Assembly: GCA_964509885.1 (NCBI GenBank)
Contig: CAZDZL010000003.1
Location: 62,001-126,000, forward strand
Reading direction: 5' to 3'
DNA length: 64,000 nt
Origin: Palsa-1447 sp964509885
Lineage (GTDB): Bacteria; Verrucomicrobiota; Verrucomicrobiia; Opitutales; Opitutaceae
Part shown: positions 35,259 to 44,390 of the stretch, in pieces
Position numbering within the stretch: the first letter of the stretch is position 1
Layout of the letters: every line of letters begins with the position of its first letter
Translations under genes and position numbers: made by a program
Notes under the pieces: generated by a model
Databases searched by the model: none
What the model saw: the letters and a program-made list of their open reading frames with translations, nothing else
Told to the model about the DNA's origin: nothing

Positions 35259-36139
35259 TGAAGGCCCTCCTCATCTGCCCGTCGGAGAGGCCGGCGGTCC
35301 CGCACCTGGCGAAGCCCGGCCCGCTCGCCACGGCGCCGAGCCTCGGGGACTGCGTCGCCTGCCACTGGATCGAGCACCTCGCGGCCATGGGGGCGCGCCA
35401 CATTCAGGTCATCGCCGCCGACGGCGCGGACCAAGTGCGGGCGTCCGTCGGCGACGGCGCGCGCTGGGGGGTGCGGGTCGAGGTCATCCCCGCAAATTCC
35501 GAGCCGACCCGCCGGGAGGCGGTCAGTCTCTATCGGCACGCCGCGGACCCGGGCTGGCTTCCCGCGCCCTACGACGTCGTGGTGGCCTCCAGCCTGCCTG
35601 GGAACCCCGACCTAGAGCTCTTCGAGAGCTACGGCAGCTGGTACACTGCGCTGGTCGCCTGGATGCCCAAGGCCATCACGCCCTCCCGCATCCGCGTGAC
35701 GAAGCCCCAGCCGGGGATCTGGGTCGGCAGCCGCGCCCGCATATCCCCGTCGGCCGAGCTGGTCGCCCCCTGCTGGATCGGGGACCAGACCGTCATCGGG
35801 GACGGCGCCGTCGTCGGCCCGGGCTCGATCATCGAGGACCGCTGCATAGTCGAGGAGAAGGCGAGCGTCACCCAGAGCTGGGTCGGGCCCGATACCTTTG
35901 TCGGGCCCATGACCTCCGTTGCCTACTCGCTGGCCTGGGGGGGCACCCTGATCGACTGGCGGACGGACTCGTCGCTTCGGGTCCCCGACCCGTTCCTGCT
36001 CAGCTCCCTCTCAAAGCCCCCTTTCCCGGACACGGCCGACCGATTCGGGAGGACCCAGAACGCGCCCGCGCCGACCGGGTCGCAGTCCGGCCTGATCATG
36101 TCGCTTCGCGCCCGCATGGGCCGGGCGCCCTCCCAATAG
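35258..36139 (+). CDS. Nucleotidyltransferase-like protein with left-handed beta-helix repeats
   Basis: From the ATG at 35258 (TGATG overlap with the previous stop) this is a 293-residue protein. The first ~145 residues suggest a degenerate sugar-nucleotidyltransferase fold ('SLGDCVACHWIEHLAAMGAR'). The second part has hexapeptide-type repeats ('VGSRARISPSAELVAPCWIG', 'TVIGDGAVVGPGSIIED'), as in GlmU- or Mpg1-like proteins. I see no intact nucleotide-binding signature, so it may be regulatory. Its place between the priming enzyme and the STAS gene ties it to polymer synthesis. Confidence 0.65.
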   Translation: MKALLICPSERPAVPHLAKPGPLATAPSLGDCVACHWIEHLAAMGARHIQVIAADGADQVRASVGDGARWGVRVEVIPANSEPTRREAVSLYRHAADPGWLPAPYDVVVASSLPGNPDLELFESYGSWYTALVAWMPKAITPSRIRVTKPQPGIWVGSRARISPSAELVAPCWIGDQTVIGDGAVVGPGSIIEDRCIVEEKASVTQSWVGPDTFVGPMTSVAYSLAWGGTLIDWRTDSSLRVPDPFLLSSLSKPPFPDTADRFGRTQNAPAPTGSQSGLIMSLRARMGRAPSQ

Positions 36140-36157
36140 ACGCGCCGCAGTCCATCC

Positions 36158-36463
36158 ATGAAAATTGACATCCAGGGACCCCTGCTGACCGTCTCTGAAA
36201 TCCACGAGCTGACCGCCGTGAACTCAGCAAGCTTCCGCGACAAGGTCAGCGCGGCCCTCACCGGGACGACCACCACCATCGAGATCAACCTGTCGCAGAC
36301 GCGCTTCATGGACAGCAGCGGGCTCGGCTCTCTGTTCGCGCTCTACCGCGCCACCGCGAAGCGGGAGGGCGTCATCCTGCGCCTGCTCAACCCGATGCCG
36401 GAGATCCAGCAGCTTCTTGAGCTGACCCAGATGCAGCAGCTCTTCGAGATCGTGAAGCGCTGA
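36158..36463 (+). CDS. STAS-domain anti-sigma factor antagonist (RsbV/SpoIIAA type)
   Basis: This is a 101-residue single STAS domain. 'INLSQTRFMDSSGLGSLFAL' holds the conserved D-S-S-G-L-G loop, where a Ser (Ser53-Ser54) is the expected phosphorylation site. Four bases separate it from the kinase-phosphatase gene that would phosphorylate and dephosphorylate it. In such systems the unphosphorylated antagonist binds the kinase and frees its target (sigma factor or another protein). No sigma factor gene is near, so the target may lie in exopolysaccharide control. Confidence 0.93.
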   Translation: MKIDIQGPLLTVSEIHELTAVNSASFRDKVSAALTGTTTTIEINLSQTRFMDSSGLGSLFALYRATAKREGVILRLLNPMPEIQQLLELTQMQQLFEIVKR

Positions 36464-36467
36464 CACC

Positions 36468-38369
36468 ATGCCCGTCACCTCAATCGAGCCGGCGCGGCCC
36501 GCGACGCTCCGGCTCGCCTTTCCACCGAACCTTGAATCGGCAAGAGAGGTGGCGAAGGCGATCCGGAAGTTCCTCGCCGACCAGGGATTGTCCGAGAAGG
36601 AGCTCTTCCCCCTGGAGATGTGCATGGCGGAGGCCAGCAGCAATGCGGTCGAGTACGCGCAGGGCACCTCGAAGGCGCTCAAGCCCATCGCCGAGGTGCT
36701 CGTGACACCCTCGCAGATTGAGCTGCGGGTGACGGACCACACCGGCGGCTTCGCACTGCGCGAGCGCATCCCGGCGCCGTCGCCCCTCACGGACCGGGGC
36801 CGGGGGCTATTCCTCATCCAGTCGGTGATGGACGAGGTGCGGTACCTCCGGGGCACGAACGAGAACATCCTGGTCATGCGAAAGAGGCGCACCGCGGGCC
36901 GGATGCCCGCCGCCCGGCAGGGGGAGGCCCAGGACGACACGTCCTCGCTCGAGAAATGCAAGGAGCTTCTGGCCGAGGCGAACGAGCAGCTGGCGAGCAT
37001 GGCGGGCGAGCTGCAGCTCCGGTCCGACACGCTCGCCTCGGTGTTCAGGTGCTGCGCCGAGCTCGGCGCGCTCGAGGGCGCCTCCGGCGGCTTCGAGGGC
37101 CGGATCCTGATCGACATCCTTCATCTCACGTCGGCCGACTGGTACGTCCTTCGGATGCTCTCCCCCGACGGCCGCAGGCTCATTGTCGCCGCGACCTCCG
37201 AGTCGGACCTCAACTCCGGCCCGATCGACGTGTCGACCACCCGTGGCGTCCCGGCGTGCATCGAGGCCGCAGTGGCCCTGAGCCAGAAGGCCTCGAGGTT
37301 CGACAATCGCGAGGGCTCCAGCCCATACGAGCCCCTGCGGGCGGTCGGGCCCGAGGGCACGGGCCATGTCTGCCCCCTGTCATTCGGCGGCACGCTGGTC
37401 GGGACCATCGCCGTCGGCAGACGCAGCGGCGACTTCCCCCTGGGGCGGCTCCAGGACGATGTGATACGGACGTTCGCCGAATTCCTCGCCATCCAGACGA
37501 TCAACCTCAGGCGCCAGAGGGAGGGCGTGCGCAACCGCGTCATCACTCGGGAGCTCGAGATCGCGCAGGACATCCAGCAGCTTCTGCTGCCGCGCACCCT
37601 GCCCCAGGTGAACGGATTCGGGCTTGCGGGCGGCTGGTGGAGCGCCCGTGAGGTCGGGGGCGACTTCTACGACGCGATCGCCGTCGGCGAGGGGTCCCTC
37701 CTGCTGATGATCGCCGACGTCATGGGCAAGGGTGTGCCCGCCGCGCTGTTCGCCACGACGATGCGCGGCCTCCTGCGCGGCCTCGCCGAGCACGACTCCG
37801 ACCCGTCGAAGCTCCTCAGCAGGCTGAACCGCCTACTCTACAAGGAGCTCTCCTCGGCCTCGATGTTCATCACGGCGCAGATCGTGCGGGTCGACCTGGC
37901 CACACGGCAGCTGACGGCGGCCAGCGCGGGCCACTGCCCCCCCCTCTTCGTCCTGCCGGGACTGCGCTCCGTCTCGAGCATGCCGATCCAGGGACTTCCC
38001 CTCGGCGTGCTGCCGGACACCGAGTACCCCGAGATGAAGGCAGTCATGGGGACGCCCGCGACCCTCCTCCTCTACACCGACGGCCTGACGGACATGCGCA
38101 ACGCATCGGGGGAGAGCTTCGGGCTCAACCGCCTGAGCACGTGGCTGCAGATCCACGCAAAACCGAGGGGCACAGCCCGCGAGATGCGCGAGCGCCTCGC
38201 GACGGACATCGGCCGGTTTCGCGGGGCCTCGGTCATGGACGACGACCAGGCCTTCCTCCTCCTGACGGAGGAGCGCGGCAGCACGCCTCCGATGGAAATG
38301 CGCCCGTCCCGCAGGCGGGGCGACGTGCTCCTCCCCGCGGTCGCCGGCCAGCACGGGGTCGCCCGATGA
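36468..38369 (+). CDS. RsbW-type kinase fused to GAF-like and PP2C (SpoIIE) phosphatase domains
   Basis: This 633-residue protein joins opposing activities. Residues about 10-145 are an RsbW-type GHKL kinase ('LEMCMAEASSNAVEYAQ', 'RVTDHTGGFALRER', 'DRGRGLFLIQSVMDE'). A coiled coil and GAF-like sensor follow (about 165-350). Residues about 365-600 are a SpoIIE/RsbU PP2C phosphatase ('EIAQDIQQLLLPRTLPQVNG', 'SAREVGGDFYDAI', 'MIADVMGKGVPAALFA', 'LLYTDGLTDMRNASGESFG', 'DDDQAFLLL') with the metal-binding Asp residues present. It would set the phosphorylation state of the STAS protein next door. The kinase half is a paralogue of the lone gene at 9465. Its stop overlaps the next gene by 4 bp. Confidence 0.92.
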   Translation: MPVTSIEPARPATLRLAFPPNLESAREVAKAIRKFLADQGLSEKELFPLEMCMAEASSNAVEYAQGTSKALKPIAEVLVTPSQIELRVTDHTGGFALRERIPAPSPLTDRGRGLFLIQSVMDEVRYLRGTNENILVMRKRRTAGRMPAARQGEAQDDTSSLEKCKELLAEANEQLASMAGELQLRSDTLASVFRCCAELGALEGASGGFEGRILIDILHLTSADWYVLRMLSPDGRRLIVAATSESDLNSGPIDVSTTRGVPACIEAAVALSQKASRFDNREGSSPYEPLRAVGPEGTGHVCPLSFGGTLVGTIAVGRRSGDFPLGRLQDDVIRTFAEFLAIQTINLRRQREGVRNRVITRELEIAQDIQQLLLPRTLPQVNGFGLAGGWWSAREVGGDFYDAIAVGEGSLLLMIADVMGKGVPAALFATTMRGLLRGLAEHDSDPSKLLSRLNRLLYKELSSASMFITAQIVRVDLATRQLTAASAGHCPPLFVLPGLRSVSSMPIQGLPLGVLPDTEYPEMKAVMGTPATLLLYTDGLTDMRNASGESFGLNRLSTWLQIHAKPRGTAREMRERLATDIGRFRGASVMDDDQAFLLLTEERGSTPPMEMRPSRRRGDVLLPAVAGQHGVAR

Positions 38370-39550
38370 AGCGCCTCCTCCCGCTGTTCGTGTTCGTCGA
38401 CGCCTGCGGCTGGGAGATCATAAAGGATCATCCGTTCGCCACGAGGCACGCCCCCGAGCGGCGCAGCCTGCGGTCGGTCTTTGGCTACAGCTCGGCCTGC
38501 ATCCCCTCCATCCTGTCGGGGCGCTGGCCGGTCGAGACCCGGAACTGGTGCTACTTCGTCTACGATCCCCCGCATTCGCCGTTCCGGGCCCTGCGCCACC
38601 TGAGGTGGCTCCCCAAGGCGCTCACAAGCCGGCGCTTCTTCCGGCACCGGCTCTCCCGCCTCCTCAAGGTCCACCTGAAGTTCCGCGGCTACTTCGACCT
38701 GTACAACATCCCCTTCGAGTTCATCTCGATGTTCGACTTCTCGGAGAAGAAGAACCCGCTGCAGGCGGGCGGGCTGAACCGGGGGCCCAACATATTCGAT
38801 CACCTGAAGGAGCGCGGGATCGCGTGGCACGTGAGCGAGCCCCGGCTGAGCGAGAGGCAGAACCTCGACGCCCTCCTCGCGGACATCAGGAGCGAGCGGA
38901 TCGACTTCGGGTTCCTCTACTGGCCCGACCTTGACGGCCTCCTGCACCGGGTGGGCAACACCTCCCCGGAGGTCCCGGCGAAGCTGGGCGCCTACGAGCC
39001 CTGGCTGGACGAGCTCATGGCCTGCGCCCGGGAGCACTACGACGAGGTCCGGCTCACGATCTTCAGCGACCACGGGATGGCGAACTGCGACCGGCTTCTC
39101 GACCTGCGCGCGCGGATCGAGCCGCTCGGCCTCGTGATGGGCAGGGACTTCGCCGTGGTCTACGACTCGACCATGGCCCGCTTCTGGTTCTTCACCCCGC
39201 AGGCGCGCCGCCTCGTCACGGAATGCCTCCGGAGCGTGACCGAGGGCCGCATCGTCCCGGACGCGGAGCTTGAGGAGCTGGGCACGCTGTTCCCGGACCG
39301 CTACTTCGGGGAGCTGATCTTCCTGGTCGACGAGGGCGTCCTGATCGTGCCCAGCCACATGGGCGAGCGGCCCATCCGCGCGATGCATGGCTACCACCCG
39401 GATGCGCCGCACAGCTACGCCAGCCTCCTCACGAATTATTCCGACGTTCCCGCGGGCGTGACGGCCATCCCCCACACCTACGGTCTGATGACCGAGCAGG
39501 CGGAGCGGGCGGCGGCGCTCAACCGGGTGCGCCCGCCGGCCGTCACCTGA
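38366..39550 (+). CDS. Alkaline-phosphatase superfamily phosphodiesterase-like protein
   Basis: The ATG at 38366 gives 394 residues. Expected metal-site motifs are visible: 'FVFVDACGWEII' (first Asp), 'FGYSSACIPSILSGRWP' (candidate Ser nucleophile), 'YWPDLDGLLHRVG', 'FSDHGM' and 'MHGYHP'. The fold is that of nucleotide pyrophosphatase / phosphodiesterase enzymes. No signal peptide is seen, so it is probably cytoplasmic. The substrate is unknown; the setting suggests a phosphate-bearing glycan intermediate. It overlaps the phosphatase fusion by 4 bp and ends 8 bp inside the convergent deacetylase gene. Confidence 0.78.
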   Translation: MKRLLPLFVFVDACGWEIIKDHPFATRHAPERRSLRSVFGYSSACIPSILSGRWPVETRNWCYFVYDPPHSPFRALRHLRWLPKALTSRRFFRHRLSRLLKVHLKFRGYFDLYNIPFEFISMFDFSEKKNPLQAGGLNRGPNIFDHLKERGIAWHVSEPRLSERQNLDALLADIRSERIDFGFLYWPDLDGLLHRVGNTSPEVPAKLGAYEPWLDELMACAREHYDEVRLTIFSDHGMANCDRLLDLRARIEPLGLVMGRDFAVVYDSTMARFWFFTPQARRLVTECLRSVTEGRIVPDAELEELGTLFPDRYFGELIFLVDEGVLIVPSHMGERPIRAMHGYHPDAPHSYASLLTNYSDVPAGVTAIPHTYGLMTEQAERAAALNRVRPPAVT

Positions 39551-40358
39551 GCGGCACACGGCCGGCGGCCACCTCGCCAAACGAGACGACGCGGATGTCC
39601 GGGCGGCTGCCGAGCCACGAGGCGACCCCATGGGCGACATCGATCAGCCCCTCGTCTGCGGTCCCGCCCCTGAAGAATTCCCACCAATGCATGACCAGGA
39701 CCGTGAGCGAGGCCCCCTCCACGGCCGCGCGCACCGAGTCCAGCATCCCGGCGCGGGGCCGAGTGTAGGAGAGCAGGCAGCCGGGATGGCTCAGCATGCA
39801 GCTCCCCCCGGCGCGCCAGTGGGCCCGGTGGCCGAGCTTCTTGGCGGCGAAAGCCGGCCACCAGCGCCGCGGAAGCCTGCGCGCCTCAAACCATCCCGTC
39901 GAGATGACGGGGAACCGCGCCGCGGCCTCCACGTACGCGGCGCGAGACATGCGGTCGTACGGGGCCACGAAGGCGACGGGCCGCGCGAATCCGGCCTCGC
40001 CCAGGAGCCCGGCCCCGAGGTCCAAGCGGCGCGCCAGTTCCTCCCGGTTCGTGTCGCCAAACTCGAACAAGTCGTGGTGGCAGCCGTGCTGCACCACGTG
40101 GTAGCCGGGCTCGCCCCTGACATAGTCCACCAGCCCGCGGGCCTGCCCAATGGGCGCCAGGGGGGCGTCGGGGCCGCCGCCTCCCGCCAGGAATTCCTCG
40201 GGGCGGCCGTCGGGCGTCCTCACGTCCGTGCGCACCTCGGGGATCACGGCCAGGTTGACGGGCATGCCCCGCCCGAGGAAGGGGCGGTATATCCGCTCCA
40301 GGCACGCCGGCGGCGTGAAGGCGCACGTGTCATCGTCCCGGATTGCGACGTAGTGCAT
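39543..40358 (-). CDS. Polysaccharide deacetylase-like protein
   Basis: This 271-residue protein resembles the NodB/DUF2334 deacetylase superfamily: 'YVAIRDDDTCAF' has the acidic metal motif, 'HVVQHGCHHDLFEFG' the His pair, and 'PVAFVAPYDRMSRAAYVEAA' the later arginine/aspartate region. There is no signal peptide, so it would act in the cytoplasm on a lipid-linked or soluble precursor, unlike secreted PgaB-type enzymes. It overlaps the glycosyltransferase that precedes it on the minus strand by 29 bp. Confidence 0.8.
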   Translation of the reverse strand: MHYVAIRDDDTCAFTPPACLERIYRPFLGRGMPVNLAVIPEVRTDVRTPDGRPEEFLAGGGGPDAPLAPIGQARGLVDYVRGEPGYHVVQHGCHHDLFEFGDTNREELARRLDLGAGLLGEAGFARPVAFVAPYDRMSRAAYVEAAARFPVISTGWFEARRLPRRWWPAFAAKKLGHRAHWRAGGSCMLSHPGCLLSYTRPRAGMLDSVRAAVEGASLTVLVMHWWEFFRGGTADEGLIDVAHGVASWLGSRPDIRVVSFGEVAAGRVPLR

Positions 40359-41598
40359 TCTTCTCCTCGATGAGTTTCTCGTAGAGCCGCCTCATTCGGT
40401 TGGCGCTGATCGACGTGTCGTGCTCGGCGACGGCCTTCGCGCGGCCTGCGGCCCCCCACTGCGACGCCAGCTCGCCCTGGGTGAGGACCCTGTCGACGGC
40501 CGCGTGGAAGGTCTCGGGGCGGTCGAGGTCGAAGAGCGTCCCGTTCACGCCCTCCTTGACGAGGGCCGCGGCGCCCGAGGTCCGGCTGGAAATCACGGGC
40601 GTCCCCGAGGCCCAGGCCTCCACGATCACGATCCCAAAGGTCTCGGACTTTGACGGCAGGACCACGGCCCGCGCCAGCTGCAGGAGGCCGAGGAGGCGGG
40701 GATCGCCGAACGGAAGACTCCCGACCATCATCACGGAATCCCCGAGCCCGTCACCGTCGATGCGCGCCTGGATGGCCTGGGCATACTCCCGGTCCGTGGC
40801 CGCGCCGACAAACACGAGGAGCGCCCTGGGATGGCGACGGACGAGCTCGGCCGCCTGGGCGATCAGCCAGCCCTGGTTCTTGACCGGGTCTATCCTCCCG
40901 ACGACGAGCAGCACCAGGCGGCCCGCCAGCCTTGGATAGGCGTCCATCGCCTCCGCCCGGCTCTCGCGGGCGAAGAGCGCGGTCGGCACGCCATGCGACT
41001 CGGTGAGGACCGTGCGCCCGGGGTGGCGCTCCCTGATGAGGGCCGCCTCTCTCGGGTTAAAGGCGATGATCGCGTCGGCCTGGTCCATCAGGTGCCGGGC
41101 CCGCAGCATGAAGCCAAGCGGCCTGCCCAAGTCCCAGCCGCCGGCCGAGGGCAGGCGCAGGCCCTCCCGCACGTCGGCGGGGAGGTCGTACACGCCCCCG
41201 TGGATGCTGATGACGAACGGGATCCTTCTGGTGCGGGCCGCCACGCGCGCGATGGCGCCGAGCCTCCCCTGCGCATGGGTGTGGATCACGTCGAGGCCGC
41301 GCTCGAGGATCAGGGACCCCAGCAGGTCGAAGGAGACCAGGTTGCCGCCCACAGCGACGAGCTGCGCCTTCTTCTTGGGGGAGATCCCGATGACCGGCAC
41401 GAACCCGCGGAAGCGCCGCACGCCGTATTCCGAGACCGCGAATGGGTCGGCCGACCCGCCGTTGGGCCCGTGGCGCGGGGCGTGGATCACGGACTCCACG
41501 CCGTTCCTCGAAAGGTCGGTCGTGAGCTGGAGGATCGCCGACTCGGTGCCGCCCCATTCCGAGGGGTCGTACTTGCGAAGGACGTGGGCGACGCGCAT
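40330..41598 (-). CDS. GT4 family glycosyltransferase
   Basis: This 422-residue GT-B enzyme opens with 'VAHVLRKYDPSEWGGTESAI' and has 'DVIHTHAQGRLGAIAR', 'LVLLVVGRIDPVKNQGWLIA', 'VGAATDREYAQAIQARIDGD', and the E-x7-E block 'PSKSETFGIVIVEAWASGTP'. It is cytoplasmic and acts in repeat-unit assembly. It is in a run with the polymerase (3 bp upstream) and deacetylase, transcribed opposite to most of block 2. Confidence 0.92.
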   Translation of the reverse strand: MRVAHVLRKYDPSEWGGTESAILQLTTDLSRNGVESVIHAPRHGPNGGSADPFAVSEYGVRRFRGFVPVIGISPKKKAQLVAVGGNLVSFDLLGSLILERGLDVIHTHAQGRLGAIARVAARTRRIPFVISIHGGVYDLPADVREGLRLPSAGGWDLGRPLGFMLRARHLMDQADAIIAFNPREAALIRERHPGRTVLTESHGVPTALFARESRAEAMDAYPRLAGRLVLLVVGRIDPVKNQGWLIAQAAELVRRHPRALLVFVGAATDREYAQAIQARIDGDGLGDSVMMVGSLPFGDPRLLGLLQLARAVVLPSKSETFGIVIVEAWASGTPVISSRTSGAAALVKEGVNGTLFDLDRPETFHAAVDRVLTQGELASQWGAAGRAKAVAEHDTSISANRMRRLYEKLIEEKNALRRNPGR

Positions 41599-41601
41599 GG
41601 G

Positions 41602-43050
41602 CTAGCTCCCCTCGGCGGCGAGGCCCGCCCGCGGGAACTCGCCGCGCGTGGGCCGGGTCGGCCCGGCTTCGGCGGCGGCCAGCCGCCGCGAGTGCGCGAG
41701 GCTGGCCAGCGAGCCCAGCAGGATGTAGAACGTGAAGAGTATCGGCGGCTGCCTGTAGATCCACTCGGTCAGGCTCTGGCCGAAGACCCCGCAGACGCTG
41801 AACAGCATCCCGACGCCCAGGGCGCGCATCGGGTCGGCCTTCGGAAGCCGCAGGAACGGCAGGCCCATCGACAGCCAGCGCAGCCACAGCAGGGCGAAGA
41901 TCAGGAGACCCGGCACGCCCAGCTCTCCCAGCGTCAGCGCCGCGAGGTTGTGGGCTGGAGCCGCGAGGTAGGAATTGGCGTAGATCTTGTCGTTGGAGGT
42001 GCCGTAGACGGCGATCAGCGAGTCGTAGTCGTCAAAACGGTACCCGATCTGCGGCCCGTAGGTTCGGCTCACGCGGTAGGACCAGTTGTTGAGCCCCACG
42101 CCGAAGAAATGGTCCCGGGCGATCGCCGCGGAGAGCCGCAGGTAGACGCCGCGCCCGTCGACCGCCGTGTCGAAGTACTCCTGCTCCAGGCTGGTCTCCA
42201 TGTACCGCCGCTCGATCTGGCCCCAGCTCGCGCCGATCATGACCGCGACGCCCGCCAGCACCAGCGAGCGCACGATGATCCGGCCCGGGGTCAGCCGCCA
42301 CGCGATGCAGGAGAGCGTGACGCCCGCGACCACCGCGGCGAACACGGGGATGCCCGCCCGCGAGAACGTGAGGAGGAGCCCGACGGCTCCGAGCACGGAA
42401 CACAGACCGCAGAAGAGCTTCAGGGCCCGGGTCCAGCCGGACGCGGCCACGGCCACAAGCGGGGGCACCGTCATGCAGAAGTACATCGAGAGGCTGTTGG
42501 CGTGGTCGAGCGACCCGGAGGCCCGCTCGAGGCCCGTGATGAAATACTGCTTCGCGGCCAGGGCGCCCTCGAAGGCGACCGGGCAGCCGAGGGCCACGAT
42601 CAGGAGCGTCCACTCGCGCCTCGACCGCACGTAGAAGGCCGAGGACAGGAACACCATGATGCTCGCGAGGATCTTCGAGAGCTCAAACACCCCGAACATC
42701 TTGGGCTCCATCACCACCACCGTGAGGCCGGCGTAGGCGAAGAAGAGCAGGATCAGCCCCAGGCTGCCCGGCCAGTAGGGGCGCCTGTCGGTTCCGCGCT
42801 GCCCGACCCAGCACCCGAAAAGCAGGCCGAACGCTAGAAGCTCGACCAGGGTTACCTGGATCCCGCGCGTGGTGCCCCTGTACCAGGCCTCGCTGAAGAA
42901 GTTGACGTCCATCTTCTCCGAGAAGATGGCGAGGCTCACCATGGCGAAGAAGATCACGTCCCTTACGTGCCGCGACCAGGCGGCCGCAAGGGCGCCCGAG
43001 AAGGCTGCGACCGGGATCAGCACGACGGCCACCATGTGCGAGGGGCTCAT
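41602..43050 (-). CDS. O-antigen ligase / Wzy-type polymerase
   Basis: This 482-residue protein has ten or more hydrophobic spans. It carries the Wzy_C/WaaL-type region: 'ASGSLDHANSLSMYFCMTVP', 'LLLTFSRAGIPVFAAVVAG', 'FFGVGLNNWSYRVS' in the large periplasmic loop, and 'APAHNLAALTLGELGVPGLL' with the conserved His. Together with the Wzz-type and OPX proteins at 19800-23719 it would complete a Wzy-type polymer pathway. No Wzx flippase was found in the window. Confidence 0.9.
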   Translation of the reverse strand: MSPSHMVAVVLIPVAAFSGALAAAWSRHVRDVIFFAMVSLAIFSEKMDVNFFSEAWYRGTTRGIQVTLVELLAFGLLFGCWVGQRGTDRRPYWPGSLGLILLFFAYAGLTVVVMEPKMFGVFELSKILASIMVFLSSAFYVRSRREWTLLIVALGCPVAFEGALAAKQYFITGLERASGSLDHANSLSMYFCMTVPPLVAVAASGWTRALKLFCGLCSVLGAVGLLLTFSRAGIPVFAAVVAGVTLSCIAWRLTPGRIIVRSLVLAGVAVMIGASWGQIERRYMETSLEQEYFDTAVDGRGVYLRLSAAIARDHFFGVGLNNWSYRVSRTYGPQIGYRFDDYDSLIAVYGTSNDKIYANSYLAAPAHNLAALTLGELGVPGLLIFALLWLRWLSMGLPFLRLPKADPMRALGVGMLFSVCGVFGQSLTEWIYRQPPILFTFYILLGSLASLAHSRRLAAAEAGPTRPTRGEFPRAGLAAEGS

Positions 43051-43123
43051 GGGGAACCGGCCCGTCCTCCCGGATACGCGCCGGGCCTGGGCGGGAATGC
43101 ATTCATCCGTGCTATGCGCGCCG

Positions 43124-44263
43124 TCACCTGGAGCCGATCTCGCCCAGCGGCGCCGGGACCTGGCGCACCGTCTTCGGCCAGAACGCCGACACCCCGCGGC
43201 GCAGGAACGTCGAGGCCTGCCAGCACGCGACGAGGGTGATAACGAATCCCGCCGCCGCCGCGGGAAAATGGGTCAGGCGCCTGATCCCGCGCATCTTGCC
43301 GAGGCGCTGCCACCTGAAGGCGAGGATCCCCGGGAACAGCTGCCAGAACCGGCGCGGGCGGGCGACGCGGGCGTCGATCAGCTTCTTGAACCAGTCGGGG
43401 TCGCGCGCCTCGTTGCGCCGCATCGTCGCGGCCAGGTTCGCGCGGTCGTGCTCGGGCTGGGCCCGCAGGTACTCGAGGAGCACGAACACGGTCGTCTGGC
43501 CGATCATCTGGCGCTTCTGGTTGTTCACGACGTCCCGGAGCGACAGGTAGGCCTCGTAGAGGTGCGTGGCGCCGACCACCGAGACCACCCTGGAGGGGTC
43601 GCTCGGCTCCCGGAAGAAGTCCGTGCAGATCACCGCCTTGAAGAACCCGTCATCGGTGGCCCCGAGGTCCCGCGGCAGGAAGATGTTGCGCGCGATGCCC
43701 GCGCGCAGGCAGTAGAGCATGCCGTTCAGGCGGCCCTCGATCGTGCCGGTCATGTCCGACATCGCGAGGGAGAGCCGCTCCCTCGCGGAGCGGCGCCCCT
43801 TGCCGGAGATGTTCTTGCGGGGGCAGTCGGACGCGCCGCCGAGGCGGGGGTTGCGCTCGAGCTCCGCGAGCACGAGCTCGAGGGTGTCGGCCTGTTCGAG
43901 GTCGATGTCCGCGTCCATGAGGCAGATGTACCGGGTCTCGCGGGCGGAGAACTCGTGGACGAACCGGTTCCAGGCGTTGTTGCGGCCCGGCTCGGGGATG
44001 TCCGCGACCCAGGCGTTCGGCCCGGTTTCCGCGGGATGCATCCCGCCATGCCGGGCGAGGACGCCGGCGGCGACCCTCGCCGTCGCGTCCGTGCATCCGT
44101 TGCACAGGCAGACGATTTCGCAGCCCTCGCCCCGCGCGGCGAGGCGCGCAAAGACCGTCTGGCCCAGGAGCGACGTCAGCATCGGGCCTATGGAGGCCTC
44201 CTCGTTCCAGGCCATGATGCCGATGGAAAGCGTGATGGGTAAATCGTTCTTGAGAATGCGCAT
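43124..44263 (-). CDS. GT2 family glycosyltransferase with C-terminal membrane segment
   Basis: This 379-residue GT-A enzyme has 'LSIGIMAWNEEASIGPMLTS', 'CEIVCLCNGCTDATARVAAG', and the metal-binding 'YICLMDADIDLEQADTLELV'. A hydrophobic segment near the end ('AAAAGFVITLVACWQASTFL') should anchor it to the inner membrane. It shares a spacer with the divergent GT2 gene at 44391. Confidence 0.88.
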   Translation of the reverse strand: MRILKNDLPITLSIGIMAWNEEASIGPMLTSLLGQTVFARLAARGEGCEIVCLCNGCTDATARVAAGVLARHGGMHPAETGPNAWVADIPEPGRNNAWNRFVHEFSARETRYICLMDADIDLEQADTLELVLAELERNPRLGGASDCPRKNISGKGRRSARERLSLAMSDMTGTIEGRLNGMLYCLRAGIARNIFLPRDLGATDDGFFKAVICTDFFREPSDPSRVVSVVGATHLYEAYLSLRDVVNNQKRQMIGQTTVFVLLEYLRAQPEHDRANLAATMRRNEARDPDWFKKLIDARVARPRRFWQLFPGILAFRWQRLGKMRGIRRLTHFPAAAAGFVITLVACWQASTFLRRGVSAFWPKTVRQVPAPLGEIGSR

Positions 44264-44318
44264 ACGTCCTGGAAGGTGCCGGAAACATTATGACCGATGT
44301 GCCGACCGGGCTGCCAGC

Positions 44319-44331
44319 GGGTCTGCACCCC
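44319..44331. promoter_or_regulatory. GGGTCTGCACCCC inverted repeat between divergent GT2 genes
   Basis: GGGTCTGCACCCC lies 56 bp upstream of the minus-strand GT2 start and 60 bp upstream of the plus-strand GT2 start. A second ACCCCATTT follows at 44350, about two helix turns away, and ATTGGGGTGC directly abuts the ATG at 44391. Confidence 0.4.
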
Positions 44332-44390
44332 CATTTAGGGCGGGAATCACCCCATTTCCGCGGCGGCGCGCCTCCGGTAGATTGGGGTGC

